A DNA stretch of 64,000 nucleotides from a virus, in the IMG/VR virus record IMGVR_UViG_3300046694_000315, positions 42,047-106,046 of that record. One strand, written 5' to 3'. The notes beneath the pieces are model-generated. The model did not search any database and was not told the origin of the DNA. It saw nothing but the letters and a program-made list of their open reading frames with translations. Shown here piece after piece: positions 22,837 through 30,563 of this stretch; the first letter of the stretch is position 1; each line of letters starts with the position of its first letter. A program made the position numbers and the translations under genes.

Positions 22837-24095
22837 CAGAACAACTTCTGCTGGCCCGGGTGGACCTCGGTATGAAGTCCGTTGCCCTTGCCGTAGGTGT
22901 TCAGCGAGGAGTCGTGGTTGTCGCCTCGGCGGCGCTTCTCCTCCGACCACTGCGCGGACTGCATGTTGGTCAGGGAGTTGAGGCCACGCTCCTGCATCAC
23001 GTTGCGGGCGACGTGGTCGTGGAAGGCGTGGATGCCCTTGATGCCCATGTAGGCCTGCTGGCTGCCGGAACCCTTCTTGTCCTCCAGGTGCGGGGCGAAC
23101 GCGCCGCCACCGGAGTGGGTGTCGGACACCCAGAACTGCGAGGAGCCGTGGGGGTCGACCCACGAGTTGTGGTAGGCGCCGACCTTCTCACCGGCCGTCG
23201 GCTTCCACGCGTTCGACAACTGCTTGCCGTTGAGGACCTGGTTCGTCACGTCGATGGCGAGGGCGTGGTTACGCGGGTAGCCGTTGACCGGGTAGGCGCG
23301 GGTGTCGCCTTCCTTCTTCACCAGTTGCGTGAACTGCTTGCCCGACTTCGAGGTGACGGTCTTCTCGACCTTGTCCTCGCGCGGGACGTAGTAGTCCGGG
23401 TGGTAGTGGTAGTCGGCGCCGGTCTTCCCGGACTTCGCCCACTTGATCGCGTGGCTGGCCGCCTCGTCGTTGGGGTAGACCGCCTTGCCCGTCTCCTTGT
23501 CCGGCCGCACGAAGACGTTCTGCGGGGACGTGATGGCGTTCGCAGCGGCCTGGACGCCGAAGGGCACCCCGTTCTCCTTCGCGGACGTCTTCAGGCGCGC
23601 ACGAGGGGACAGGGAGCCGTCACGGGTGTGGTCCTGGGCCGGGCTGTAGAACGAGTCGTGGTGCCCACCCTCGTGGGCGTAGGCACGGTCGACCTGCGCG
23701 GCCAGCGCGCGGTGCGCGGACTCGGGGGTGACACCGAACTTGGCGGCCGACCGCAGCACGCGGGACTGCTCGGCGGGCGTGTGGTCCTCCCACCGACGGT
23801 TGACCGGCATCATGTCCTTGACCGGGTTCATGGTGTGCTGGCCGTGCCAGACATCAGATCCCTCCGGGCCCGCCAACTCCATCTGGCCGTGGAGGTTCGG
23901 AGCCTTGTCGGTGTTGCCCATCAGCCGGTACGACTGGCGGGGACTGGCACCGGCACCGGGCTTGTCCTGGATGGTCTGGAACCGCTCGGGGTTGGCGGCC
24001 TCGTAGGACTGCCGCTTGGCCGACGCGTCCTTGACGGTCTTGTTGTAGGTGCGGGTATCCGCAGCCTTCTGTGCGGGGGTCTTGCTCGCAGCCAT
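22836..24095 (-). CDS. Hypothetical protein, 419 aa
   Basis: A hydrophilic His-rich protein: AYAHEGGHHDSFYSPAQDHT about residue 145, a Tyr-rich centre (GADYHYHPDYYVPREDKVEK) and KGIHAFHDHVARNVMQERGL near the end. Its gene order with 24100 and 22546 suggests a conserved block. The Leu-His-Thr site lies 11 codons before the stop (22869). His-rich segments could bind metal; function not recognised. Confidence 0.7.
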   Translation of the reverse strand: MAASKTPAQKAADTRTYNKTVKDASAKRQSYEAANPERFQTIQDKPGAGASPRQSYRLMGNTDKAPNLHGQMELAGPEGSDVWHGQHTMNPVKDMMPVNRRWEDHTPAEQSRVLRSAAKFGVTPESAHRALAAQVDRAYAHEGGHHDSFYSPAQDHTRDGSLSPRARLKTSAKENGVPFGVQAAANAITSPQNVFVRPDKETGKAVYPNDEAASHAIKWAKSGKTGADYHYHPDYYVPREDKVEKTVTSKSGKQFTQLVKKEGDTRAYPVNGYPRNHALAIDVTNQVLNGKQLSNAWKPTAGEKVGAYHNSWVDPHGSSQFWVSDTHSGGGAFAPHLEDKKGSGSQQAYMGIKGIHAFHDHVARNVMQERGLNSLTNMQSAQWSEEKRRRGDNHDSSLNTYGKGNGLHTEVHPGQQKLF

Positions 24096-24099
24096 CGGG

Positions 24100-24654
24100 C
24101 TACCTCCACTGGTCTGGGGAGTTGTGGGGGGACGCCGACGGCAGCAACTTCCGCAGCCGTTCGGAGCGCACAGGGTCGATGTCGGCCATGACCTCGGCGA
24201 CGCCGTACTTCTGCTGGAGAGCGGCCATCTCTGCCGGGGACAGGGCGTTGACCTTGCCGCCGTGGGCGAGGCGCTCGGTGATGTCGCCCTTCTGCGTCCA
24301 CTTCAGGCCCCGGGCCTGGTAGACCAGACCGGCCTGCGGGTTGACGGATCCGACGTCGGGCCACACGTAGTCGCCGGGGTCGATCTTGTCGCCCTTGTGC
24401 ACGCCCCTTTGATAGGAGCGGTCGGTGAGGCGCTTCTGGACGCCCTGGAGCACTCTGTCCTGGCGCCGGTCGTTGATGGTGCCGAGATATCCGTCGGGAT
24501 ACTCGGCGGAAGGGACGCGGGCACCCATGGCAGCACGCCGGGCGTCCAGCGGATCGCGGAAGGAAAGAGCATCTGTACCTGCTCCGCCATTCGCACGAAC
24601 CGGGGCGCCCGGCTGACCTATGCCCATAGGTGGCAGGTATTGCCAGTTAGACAT
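24100..24654 (-). CDS. Hypothetical protein, 184 aa
   Basis: It begins MSNWQYLPPMGIGQPGAPVR and has a central DRRQDRVLQGVQKRLTDRSY and a C-terminal RLAHGGKVNALSPAEMAALQ QKYGVAEVMADIDPVRSERL. Polar, no membrane segment, no cysteine pair. It forms a tight unit with the 419-aa gene. Function unknown. Confidence 0.7.
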   Translation of the reverse strand: MSNWQYLPPMGIGQPGAPVRANGGAGTDALSFRDPLDARRAAMGARVPSAEYPDGYLGTINDRRQDRVLQGVQKRLTDRSYQRGVHKGDKIDPGDYVWPDVGSVNPQAGLVYQARGLKWTQKGDITERLAHGGKVNALSPAEMAALQQKYGVAEVMADIDPVRSERLRKLLPSASPHNSPDQWR

Positions 24655-24667
24655 GGCTGCCTACGAC

Positions 24668-25009
24668 TCACATTCCCTGTCGGTACTGACGCCGGAGGTA
24701 GAAGTCGCGGTTACCGATGGCGGAAGGGACCGTCACGGTGTTGCGCTGGACGAGGCCAGCCTCGGCGGCATTCGCCTGGTAAAGGACAGCGGTCGGCCGC
24801 AGGGAGGCGCCGTTCCGCTCCAGGATGTTGGGGCGGTGGGAAGCGGTAGCCGCCTCCAGGAATCCACCCTTGGACTGGTTCTTCTTCGGGACGGACCGGC
24901 CCTTGATGGGCTTGGCCACATTCCCGACCCGGGACGCTGCGGTACCCATGGTCGGACGCAACGACGGGTCATTCGTCGTCACGAGGTTGTCGCTCTTCTT
25001 CTTCGCCAC
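24668..25009 (-). CDS. Basic hypothetical protein, 113 aa
   Basis: The GTG at 25007-25009 follows AAGGAG and gives VAKKKSDNLVTTNDPSLRPT. Lys/Arg/Asn-rich with low hydrophobicity and a C-terminal RNTVTVPSAIGNRDFYLRRQ YRQGM. It could be an RNA- or DNA-binding or disordered virion protein. The longer upstream frame is a shadow of 25020-25298. Confidence 0.65.
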   Translation of the reverse strand: MAKKKSDNLVTTNDPSLRPTMGTAASRVGNVAKPIKGRSVPKKNQSKGGFLEAATASHRPNILERNGASLRPTAVLYQANAAEAGLVQRNTVTVPSAIGNRDFYLRRQYRQGM

Positions 25010-25019
25010 TTCTGGCTCC

Positions 25020-25298
25020 TTAGCCGCCGAGGGTTCGGTACGGGTTCTTGTCGATCCACAGCCGCTTGTCGTACGTCTGGGAGGACGCGCCATTTGCAGA
25101 CGGCGCGAATCCTCCGCCGATACGCTTTCGGTCGTAGTCCTGGGAGCCCAGACCGTTGGCGGAACCGCGTACCTGGGTCTCGTCGAAGACTGAGGTCGGC
25201 GTGAATCGCTGGGTATGGACCGGCTGGGCCGACGGGTACTTCGTTTCCATGGCACCGGTCGAAAAGGACCCATTTCGTCCGTCCGATACACCATTCAT
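25020..25298 (-). CDS. Hypothetical protein, 92 aa
   Basis: MNGVSDGRNGSFSTGAMETK opens a Gly/Ser/Asn-rich sequence with the near-repeats GSANGLGSQDYDRKRIGG and PSANGASSQTYDKRLW. The repeated S-A-N-G-x-x-S-Q-x-Y-D-x-R pattern hints at an internal duplication. GGAGG lies upstream of the ATG. Confidence 0.65.
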   Translation of the reverse strand: MNGVSDGRNGSFSTGAMETKYPSAQPVHTQRFTPTSVFDETQVRGSANGLGSQDYDRKRIGGGFAPSANGASSQTYDKRLWIDKNPYRTLGG

Positions 25299-25356
25299 TT
25301 CGCCTCCGTGGGATCCTTCCCAGTGTAAAGACGGAATGGCGGCGGTTTAGAACTCG

Positions 25357-25659
25357 TCAGTGGACGAGGATCCGCAGGAGGATCGCGCTGATTTCTCCGG
25401 CATCGGGGGTGTTCACCGTGGTGAATCCGGGTCGGGTATCGAGGACGATTCCCCGGGGGGCGACGAAACTGTTGGCGATGGCGATTGCCTTGACGCCCTG
25501 GTTCACTGCTCCGGCTCCGATGGCCCGCAGGGTGACGCGCTTGCCGTCGTAGACGGCGTGAGAGATGGCGCTGGCCACGCTGGCGGCGGACGACGAACTC
25601 TTGACCCGGAGGATGACCTCGTTACCGGCCCCCTCGTCGGCGTCGAACTGAACTCCCAT
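25357..25659 (-). CDS. SpoVS-like protein
   Basis: The 100-residue sequence follows stage V sporulation protein S closely: VILRVKSSSSAASVASAISH then VTLRAIGAGAVNQGVKAIAI ANSFVAPRGIVL. The G-A-G-A-V-N-Q-x-V-K-A-I-A-I-A...F-V-A-P-x-G core is the family signature. SpoVS has an Alba-like fold, binds nucleic acid and influences sporulation in Bacillus. In a phage of a sporulating actinomycete it could affect host development or phage gene expression. A possible weak promoter lies upstream but no clear SD-adjacent alternative start. Confidence 0.8.
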   Translation of the reverse strand: MGVQFDADEGAGNEVILRVKSSSSAASVASAISHAVYDGKRVTLRAIGAGAVNQGVKAIAIANSFVAPRGIVLDTRPGFTTVNTPDAGEISAILLRILVH

Positions 25660-25730
25660 TTGTTTCTCCTGTTGCTCCGATTTGCATCACATTTTGAGAA
25701 TACGGAGCGGCGGGAATCTTGTGTTAATGA

Positions 25731-25770
25731 CAACAGGCCCCGGGGCGTCGTCTCCACCCGGGGCCTGTTG
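25731..25770. terminator. Hairpin terminator after 25783
   Basis: A perfect 14-bp stem CAACAGGCCCCGGG/CCCGGGGCCTGTTG, about a dozen bases beyond the stop of the HNH gene. Confidence 0.85.
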
Positions 25771-25782
25771 CGAATCGAGTTG

Positions 25783-26190
25783 CTACTTCTCTGCGTACCA
25801 GGAACCTATTGCCTGTGCGGGTGGGGTTTCGAGGTACGACTTGGCCCGCTCGAAGAATGCGGGATCATCGCGGGCGTGGCCTAGGAGGTTGTTGCAGGGG
25901 CGGCATAGCAGTCCCCGGACAAGCAGGGTTTTGTGGTCGTGGTCGACCGAAAGGCGCCGGGTGGCTCCGGTGGCCCGTCGGCAGATCGCGCACTTCCCGC
26001 CCTGCGCCGCGTAAAGGGTGTCGTAGGTCCCGTCTCCGAGTCCGTACGTGGCCTGTACGCGCTTCTGGTGGGCGGCCGTGCTGCGGCGCTGCTTCTCTTC
26101 GCGCCAGTGCGTGGCGCACCGTGGGCCGGGGTTGGGCGCTGGGCGCTTGCTCCCCGGCTCGCAGTCCTTGCAGACCTTGGGGGTGGTCAC
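25783..26190 (-). CDS. HNH endonuclease (recombination endonuclease VII type)
   Basis: CAICRRATGATRRLSVDHDH KTLLVRGLLCRPCNNLLGHA R matches the endonuclease VII family: a Cys pair, D-H-D-H catalytic strand, and C-R-x-C-N-x-x-L-G. An additional N-terminal CKDCEPGSK and CATHW form a small zinc site. T4 gp49-like enzymes resolve branched DNA before packaging; phage relatives may also be homing or nicking enzymes. The GTG start overlaps the upstream stop (GTGA). Confidence 0.88.
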   Translation of the reverse strand: MTTPKVCKDCEPGSKRPAPNPGPRCATHWREEKQRRSTAAHQKRVQATYGLGDGTYDTLYAAQGGKCAICRRATGATRRLSVDHDHKTLLVRGLLCRPCNNLLGHARDDPAFFERAKSYLETPPAQAIGSWYAEK

Positions 26191-26789
26191 GCGAAGGCCA
26201 GGATGTCCCTGACCTTGGTATGAAGGTCTTCGAGGGTGCCGTCGTTGATCAGGCGGACGTCGAACCACTTGTCGGGCAGGGGCTTCTCGGACTTGTGGTC
26301 GTTGACCGCACCGACGCCGGGCCGCTCGATCTTGACGAGCATGCCGAGGCGGGAGTCGATGGCGTGGTGCTCGTTCTCGAACCGCAGGTCGGTGAAGACG
26401 TACTTCTTGTCCTTGTCCAGGCCCTTGAAGGCGGCGTCGACCCACACGTTCTGGTCGATCATCTCGCGGCCGACTTCGGTGCCGATGACCTGGAGCATCC
26501 GGCGGATCTCGGGGTAGGCGCGCTTGGCCTCGTCCCACCCGATGGTGTCCACGATGTCCTTCACGCGGATGTCCTGGCCGTCGGTGCCGAAGAGCACGAC
26601 GGGGTTGAGGACGTACAGGGCCTCGCGGAGTTTGTCGGCGAAGGCGACGCGGGTGTAGCCGTAGTCGGCGAGGATCTTGGCGACGGCGTCCTTGCCCGCG
26701 CCGGGGAAGCCGTGGAGGCCGATGAACTGCGGGAGCCAGGACTCGACGATGTCGTGGCCGTCGGTGGTGTTGGTGGTGGCGGTGCTCAC
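26187..26789 (-). CDS. Deoxynucleoside monophosphate kinase-like
   Basis: The protein of 200 residues has the P-loop GLHGFPGAGKDAVAKILADY (about 24-43), V-A-F-A-D-K-L-R-E and VFTDLRFENEHHAI, the pattern of phage dNMP kinases (T4 gp1-like), which phosphorylate dNMPs for DNA synthesis. With ThyX and NrdJ nearby it completes a nucleotide supply set. The Leu-His-Thr site lies 9 codons from the stop (26217). Confidence 0.8.
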   Translation of the reverse strand: MSTATTNTTDGHDIVESWLPQFIGLHGFPGAGKDAVAKILADYGYTRVAFADKLREALYVLNPVVLFGTDGQDIRVKDIVDTIGWDEAKRAYPEIRRMLQVIGTEVGREMIDQNVWVDAAFKGLDKDKKYVFTDLRFENEHHAIDSRLGMLVKIERPGVGAVNDHKSEKPLPDKWFDVRLINDGTLEDLHTKVRDILAFA

Positions 26790-27157
26790 TGGTTTTCTCC
26801 GTTGTTCGTGCGGGGGTCGGTGATGCTGCGCTCGATGTGGTCGCGGACGATGGGGATCTCCCAGATCGCCCGGCGGGCGGTGTCGACCTTGGCGTTGCGC
26901 TTGTTCTCCAGGTGGACGAGGGTGCTGAACTGGCCCTGCCAGCGGCCGGTCATCCAGTCGGTCTTCTCGATCAGCGGGGTGACCTTGTCGACGAGGGCGA
27001 GGGCCTGCTCCTCGGTCTCTTTGAGGCGCCTGCGCTGCATGACCAGTTCGTCTAGGCGCTTGTCGAGTTCGGCCCGCGTGGTGACCAGGCCCCAGGCGGC
27101 GACCAGGACGACCGCGCTGTAGACAGTGACGACGAAGACGAGCACGTAGTTGTTCAT
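26786..27157 (-). CDS. Membrane-anchored coiled-coil protein
   Basis: MNNYVLVFVVTVYSAVVLVA AWGLV is one N-terminal TM segment, followed by a helical coiled coil (RAELDKRLDELVMQRRRLKE TEEQALALVDK). The topology resembles phage spanin- or Rz-like or DUF948-like proteins; the role is unknown. It overlaps the dNMP kinase start by four bases. Confidence 0.7.
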   Translation of the reverse strand: MNNYVLVFVVTVYSAVVLVAAWGLVTTRAELDKRLDELVMQRRRLKETEEQALALVDKVTPLIEKTDWMTGRWQGQFSTLVHLENKRNAKVDTARRAIWEIPIVRDHIERSITDPRTNNGENQ

Positions 27158-27315
27158 CGGTGCATCACGCACCGGGCGGGCACGTCCTTGACGGAAAAGG
27201 GCCCGAACCACGAGCACGGGGCCGAGGCGTGGAACCAGATGCTTCCCAGGACGAAGACGGCGAGGACGGTCCCTACGAGGATCCCGCTCAGGGCGTCGTC
27301 GGATCTCCTGCTCAC
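27154..27315 (-). CDS. 53-residue single-TM protein
   Basis: VSRRSDDALSGILVGTVLAV FVLGSIWFHASAP has a TM segment at residues 10-28 and a short Cys-containing tail. The GTG start (27313-27315) overlaps the stop of thyX (GTGA), and the stop overlaps the next ATG. Convincing by position; function unknown. Confidence 0.65.
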   Translation of the reverse strand: MSRRSDDALSGILVGTVLAVFVLGSIWFHASAPCSWFGPFSVKDVPARCVMHR

Positions 27316-28016
27316 GGGCAGACCCTTCCGTTGTTGGTGTACGCGATGTAGGTGAGGGGGAAGTGCTCGGCGAACGCCTCCTCCATGTCCTGCGCGACCT
27401 TCTCGATCTCCTGCTGGGGGAAGGAGGGGAAGGTGGCGGAGGGGACGCGCGTCCGCAGGCTGAGGAAGTGCATCAGGCTGCGGGGGTTGCAGGTGGCGTA
27501 GAAGGAGGTGAACAGGCCGACCGGGAGGACGTCGCGGGCGATCTCCTTGGCGACTCCGGCCTTGAGCATCCGCTGGTACGCGGACCATGCGGTGCGGTAG
27601 GCCTGCTCGTGCTCCCAGCGGGTGATGCCGTACTGCTCGTAGGTGCCGTCCACGAAGGTGTAGGCGCCGGGCTTGCCCTCCTGCACGAGCGGGCGCTTGC
27701 GGTCGGGGATGTAGAAGACCGGCGCCAACTCCCTGTATCTGCCTGAAGTTTCGTTGTAACTCCAACCAGCGCGGTGACGCATGAACTCGCGGGCCACGAA
27801 GATCGGGGCCTCGACGAGGAAGGACAGTTGTCCGTGCTCGAAGGGGCTGCCGTGCCGGTCCCGCATCAGGTAGTTGATCAGGCCGGAGGCCTCCCCCGAC
27901 TCCGCCGCAGCAGAGCCGAGGGTGGACACGCGGGCCGCCTGGCAGATCTTCGCGTCGGACCCGGCCAGGTTGTCCAGGTCGAGCGTCGCGGTGATCTCGG
28001 AGCGCTGGGCGATCAC
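27312..28016 (-). CDS. thyX: Flavin-dependent thymidylate synthase
   Basis: The 234-residue protein has the ThyX signature REFMRHRAGWSYNETSGRY (about 77-95) and an N-terminal YLMRDRHGSPFEHGQLSF that contacts FAD and dUMP, and RNPRSL-like CNPRSLMHFLSLR. It converts dUMP to dTMP with methylene-tetrahydrofolate and FAD. The GTG start (28014-28016) overlaps the stop of the RNA ligase gene. No Leu-His-Thr site is present in this gene. Confidence 0.93.
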   Translation of the reverse strand: MIAQRSEITATLDLDNLAGSDAKICQAARVSTLGSAAAESGEASGLINYLMRDRHGSPFEHGQLSFLVEAPIFVAREFMRHRAGWSYNETSGRYRELAPVFYIPDRKRPLVQEGKPGAYTFVDGTYEQYGITRWEHEQAYRTAWSAYQRMLKAGVAKEIARDVLPVGLFTSFYATCNPRSLMHFLSLRTRVPSATFPSFPQQEIEKVAQDMEEAFAEHFPLTYIAYTNNGRVCP

Positions 28017-28696
28017 TTGGCGGACACCTTGCTCTTGGGCGCTTCGTCGTTCTTGATCGTGGCCTTGAAGAAGGCTCCGGCTGCGTCGTGCCATACGACG
28101 ACACCCTCGGGGTCCTTGAAGCCGGGAGCGATGAAGGAGCCGTCCGACTCCAAGGTATGAAGCGCGATGTTCACGGCGTAGTTCAGGTCGTTGCCGTTGG
28201 CGACCAGGATGACCGGTACGACGGTGACCTCCGGCGGGGCGGGGACGGCCTTGGGGAAGGTCTCCAGGTACTTGTCGGTGACCTCGGCGTCGCGGATGTC
28301 GTACCAGCGGTTGACGTTGAAGAGGGCGAAGCGCCTGTCGTCGAGGCCGTAGCCGGACTGGATGCCCTTGCCGAACCACTCGCCGTAGTGCTTGCCCTCG
28401 CCGAGCGCGGTGAGTGCGTCGGCGTTGTCGTAGACCCACTTGGCGAAGCCGAAGTTGTCGGCTTCCAGGGTCAGCCAGCGGTTCCGGCTTCCGGCCCGGA
28501 CGAGGTAGGTGTTGCCGTCGCTGCCTCCGGCGAGGATGCCGGTGGGGTCGGTGGCCTGGAACAGGTCGGGCTCGTCGACCTTGGTGACCTCGATCAGGCC
28601 GTTGGTGCCGTTGATCTTCTCAGTGAGCACGACCTTGCGGTGCAGTCGCGGGATGGGCCGGAACTTCGGGTAGTCGCTGGACTTGAGGATGGTCAT
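28013..28696 (-). CDS. RNA ligase (Rnl2-like)
   Basis: The nucleotidyltransferase motif I is seen as VLTEKINGTNGLIEVTK (K27-x-x-G30), with later RAGSRNRW, a FGFAKWVYDN section, EGVVVWHD (motif IV) and FFKATIK (motif V). This arrangement matches ATP-dependent Rnl2-type RNA ligases, which repair nicked RNA such as cleaved tRNA. No polynucleotide kinase gene is next to it. The Leu-His-Thr site (28154) lies near motif IV. Confidence 0.85.
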   Translation of the reverse strand: MTILKSSDYPKFRPIPRLHRKVVLTEKINGTNGLIEVTKVDEPDLFQATDPTGILAGGSDGNTYLVRAGSRNRWLTLEADNFGFAKWVYDNADALTALGEGKHYGEWFGKGIQSGYGLDDRRFALFNVNRWYDIRDAEVTDKYLETFPKAVPAPPEVTVVPVILVANGNDLNYAVNIALHTLESDGSFIAPGFKDPEGVVVWHDAAGAFFKATIKNDEAPKSKVSAK

Positions 28697-28703
28697 GTGG
28701 TGG

Positions 28704-29129
28704 TCAGTCCCCTTCGTGGGCCGTGTAGAGGTCGAGAGGTACTCCGAAGCGGGGGCCTTCCGGGGTGTCGATCTCCCGTCCGGCGCTTACCGCTTCCTTC
28801 TTACGGATACGAAACACTACTTCCCGACGGTTGTCAACGTACTCGATCCAATCGATTGACGAGCGGATCATCGGGAGTTCCACGTCCAGGTCGTACAGCA
28901 CGTAGCCCTCCCACAGGACGGACGAGTCGGTGATGCCGACGTGCTGGTACAGCCGCAGCAGCCAGTCCTGCTGACCGACCTTGTAGACGTGCCCGCCGTA
29001 GCGGAGGTGGACCGGGTCGCGGTGGCTGGACAGGCAGGTACGCGGCGCTCCCGTACGGAACTGGGGGCGCCACGTCCACGGCGGCCGGGGCTGCTCGATC
29101 CGGCTGATGGTCCTCTGCACGCGCCTCAT
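28704..29129 (-). CDS. Hypothetical protein, 141 aa
   Basis: A mixed alpha/beta protein with Trp/Tyr-rich strands (GGHVYKVGQQDWLLRLYQHV and SSVLWEGYVLYDLDVELPMI) and a C-terminal PEGPRFGVPLDLYTAHEGD. The N-terminus is very basic (MRRVQRTISRIEQPRPPWTW). It lies between the nuclease-associated and ligase genes. No family recognised. Confidence 0.7.
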   Translation of the reverse strand: MRRVQRTISRIEQPRPPWTWRPQFRTGAPRTCLSSHRDPVHLRYGGHVYKVGQQDWLLRLYQHVGITDSSVLWEGYVLYDLDVELPMIRSSIDWIEYVDNRREVVFRIRKKEAVSAGREIDTPEGPRFGVPLDLYTAHEGD

Positions 29130-29635
29130 GCGTTCATCCGCCCGGCGCGGTTCTCCCGGTCGCCACGGCCGACCCGGCGGGTCAGTTCACGGCTCAGGAG
29201 GGTGTTCTTGCGGTCGGCGCTGTCGTAGACGGCCTGGAGCATCTTCCGGTACGCGTAGGCGGCCGTCTTGGCGTCCTGGGCGGCCACGTACTCCGGGTCC
29301 TCGTAGGCCATGGCCTTGGCGGCCGTCACTGTCTTCTGGTTGGAGTTGCGGACGGCGGATAGGGCCTTATGTGCTTCGAGTGTGTCGACGGACGACTTTT
29401 CGTCCACCTCCGCCGCTGCCAGCCGTGCTCCCGTGTACTCCACCCACGCGGTCGTCCTGGTGAACAGGCTCATCAGTTCGCTGTCGCTTAGTGCGGTGGG
29501 ATCCTCCGGCAGTTCGGGCGCGTCGCCGTCCGGCTTCGGGGGCAGGTACAGGTCCTCGCGCTCCAGTTTCCTGGTCGCCTTCTGGCTGGGCGACTGCACC
29601 GCTTCCCAGCCCTTCCTCGCTACCGCTCGTGTCAT
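29126..29635 (-). CDS. Helical hypothetical protein, 169 aa
   Basis: MTRAVARKGWEAVQSPSQKA is followed by an acidic-proline linker (PPKPDGDAPELPEDPT) and a long helical region with many Ala/Lys/Glu. Codon third positions are GC-rich, so this frame is the real one where it overlaps the tail of the 29367 ORF. GGGAG precedes the ATG. Function unknown. Confidence 0.65.
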   Translation of the reverse strand: MTRAVARKGWEAVQSPSQKATRKLEREDLYLPPKPDGDAPELPEDPTALSDSELMSLFTRTTAWVEYTGARLAAAEVDEKSSVDTLEAHKALSAVRNSNQKTVTAAKAMAYEDPEYVAAQDAKTAAYAYRKMLQAVYDSADRKNTLLSRELTRRVGRGDRENRAGRMNA

Positions 29636-30563
29636 CGGTGGTGGTCTCCCAGCAGGTGTTGAAGAACGGACAGTCCTTGCAGACCTTGGTGTCCTGGCCG
29701 GTGAACTCCGGCCGTGGTGGTGGCTTGCCCTTCTTCAGGGCGTATTTGATGTCCAGGGCCGTCTCGAACAGAGGCTCTGCGATCTCCGGGTTGTACTTGA
29801 CGACGAATTCCTTGTGGGCCTGCGTCGCCTTGTACTCGTAGAGGAAGATCACCTTGTCGAACGGCAGGCCCATCTCCTTGCACAGCCGGAGATAGATCTG
29901 CGTCTGGCGTATGTGGCTGCCGAAGGGGCGCCGGAGCGCCTTCCACAGGCCGTCCGTGTCGATGACGGTCTTGCCGTCCTCGGTCTTCACGGTGAACTGC
30001 CGCAGCAGCTCGGGATTGTCGAACCGGACGGTGCCGTTACCGATGGACTTGACCTCCACGAGGGCGTTCAGGTCCTCGATGGCCCCGTCCTCGTGCCCGG
30101 CGATCAGGAACTCGCTCTCCGCCTGAAGCGGCACCTCGCGGTACTCCAGGAAGACCGGGAGGGTCGCGAGGTCGGTGCGGTCGCGGCAGGACGGGCAGGC
30201 GATGCGTCCGGCGGTGCCCATCTCCCAGTAGTCGCAGACGGGGCACTTCCACTTCCCCCACAGGCGGCCCATCTGCTGGAGCCACGTCTGCCACTTCGCG
30301 TGGATGGCGTGGCCCTCCATGAAGACCGTCTCCAGTTGCGCGGAGAAGTTCCGGCTCTTCTCGGGGGAAGCCCCCGCCAGCCTGTAATAGGTCTGACGGG
30401 GGCACCAGTCGCTCTTCGCCATCTCGGAGGGGTGGATGATGTCCTGCCGCCGGTCGGTCGGCTTGTCGTGCTCCTCCAGGAGGTGCTTGTGGATGTCGCC
30501 GAGGAGGACGGAATTACTCTTCTTCGTCTCCGCCAGCGACGCGATCCGGCCAGATGGCTTCAA
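29367..30563 (-). CDS. Cas4/RecB-like PD-(D/E)XK exonuclease
   Basis: The core reads IIHPSEMAKSDWCPRQTYYR LAG, then GHEDGAIEDLNALVEVKSIG (D and E-x-K of the catalytic site), QTQIYLRLC, and the C-terminal CKDCPFFNTCWE, which with the N-terminal Cys gives a Cas4-like four-Cys Fe-S site. It also has an internal CPVC/CPSC zinc ribbon. It probably processes DNA ends during recombination. The start is uncertain: the ORF overlaps whiB, and a TTG at 30561-30563 after AAGGA is my choice. The last about 89 codons overlap the next gene in a low-quality frame. Confidence 0.7.
   Translation of the reverse strand: MKPSGRIASLAETKKSNSVLLGDIHKHLLEEHDKPTDRRQDIIHPSEMAKSDWCPRQTYYRLAGASPEKSRNFSAQLETVFMEGHAIHAKWQTWLQQMGRLWGKWKCPVCDYWEMGTAGRIACPSCRDRTDLATLPVFLEYREVPLQAESEFLIAGHEDGAIEDLNALVEVKSIGNGTVRFDNPELLRQFTVKTEDGKTVIDTDGLWKALRRPFGSHIRQTQIYLRLCKEMGLPFDKVIFLYEYKATQAHKEFVVKYNPEIAEPLFETALDIKYALKKGKPPPRPEFTGQDTKVCKDCPFFNTCWETTTDDTSGSEEGLGSGAVAQPEGDQETGARGPVPAPEAGRRRARTAGGSHRTKRQRTDEPVHQDDRVGGVHGSTAGSGGGGRKVVRRHTRST

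Noticed and set aside
25660-25725. Promoter for the SpoVS-like gene (TTAACA and TATTCT)
   Set aside because: The spacing is 19 bp and the -35 is weak; not listed as a feature.
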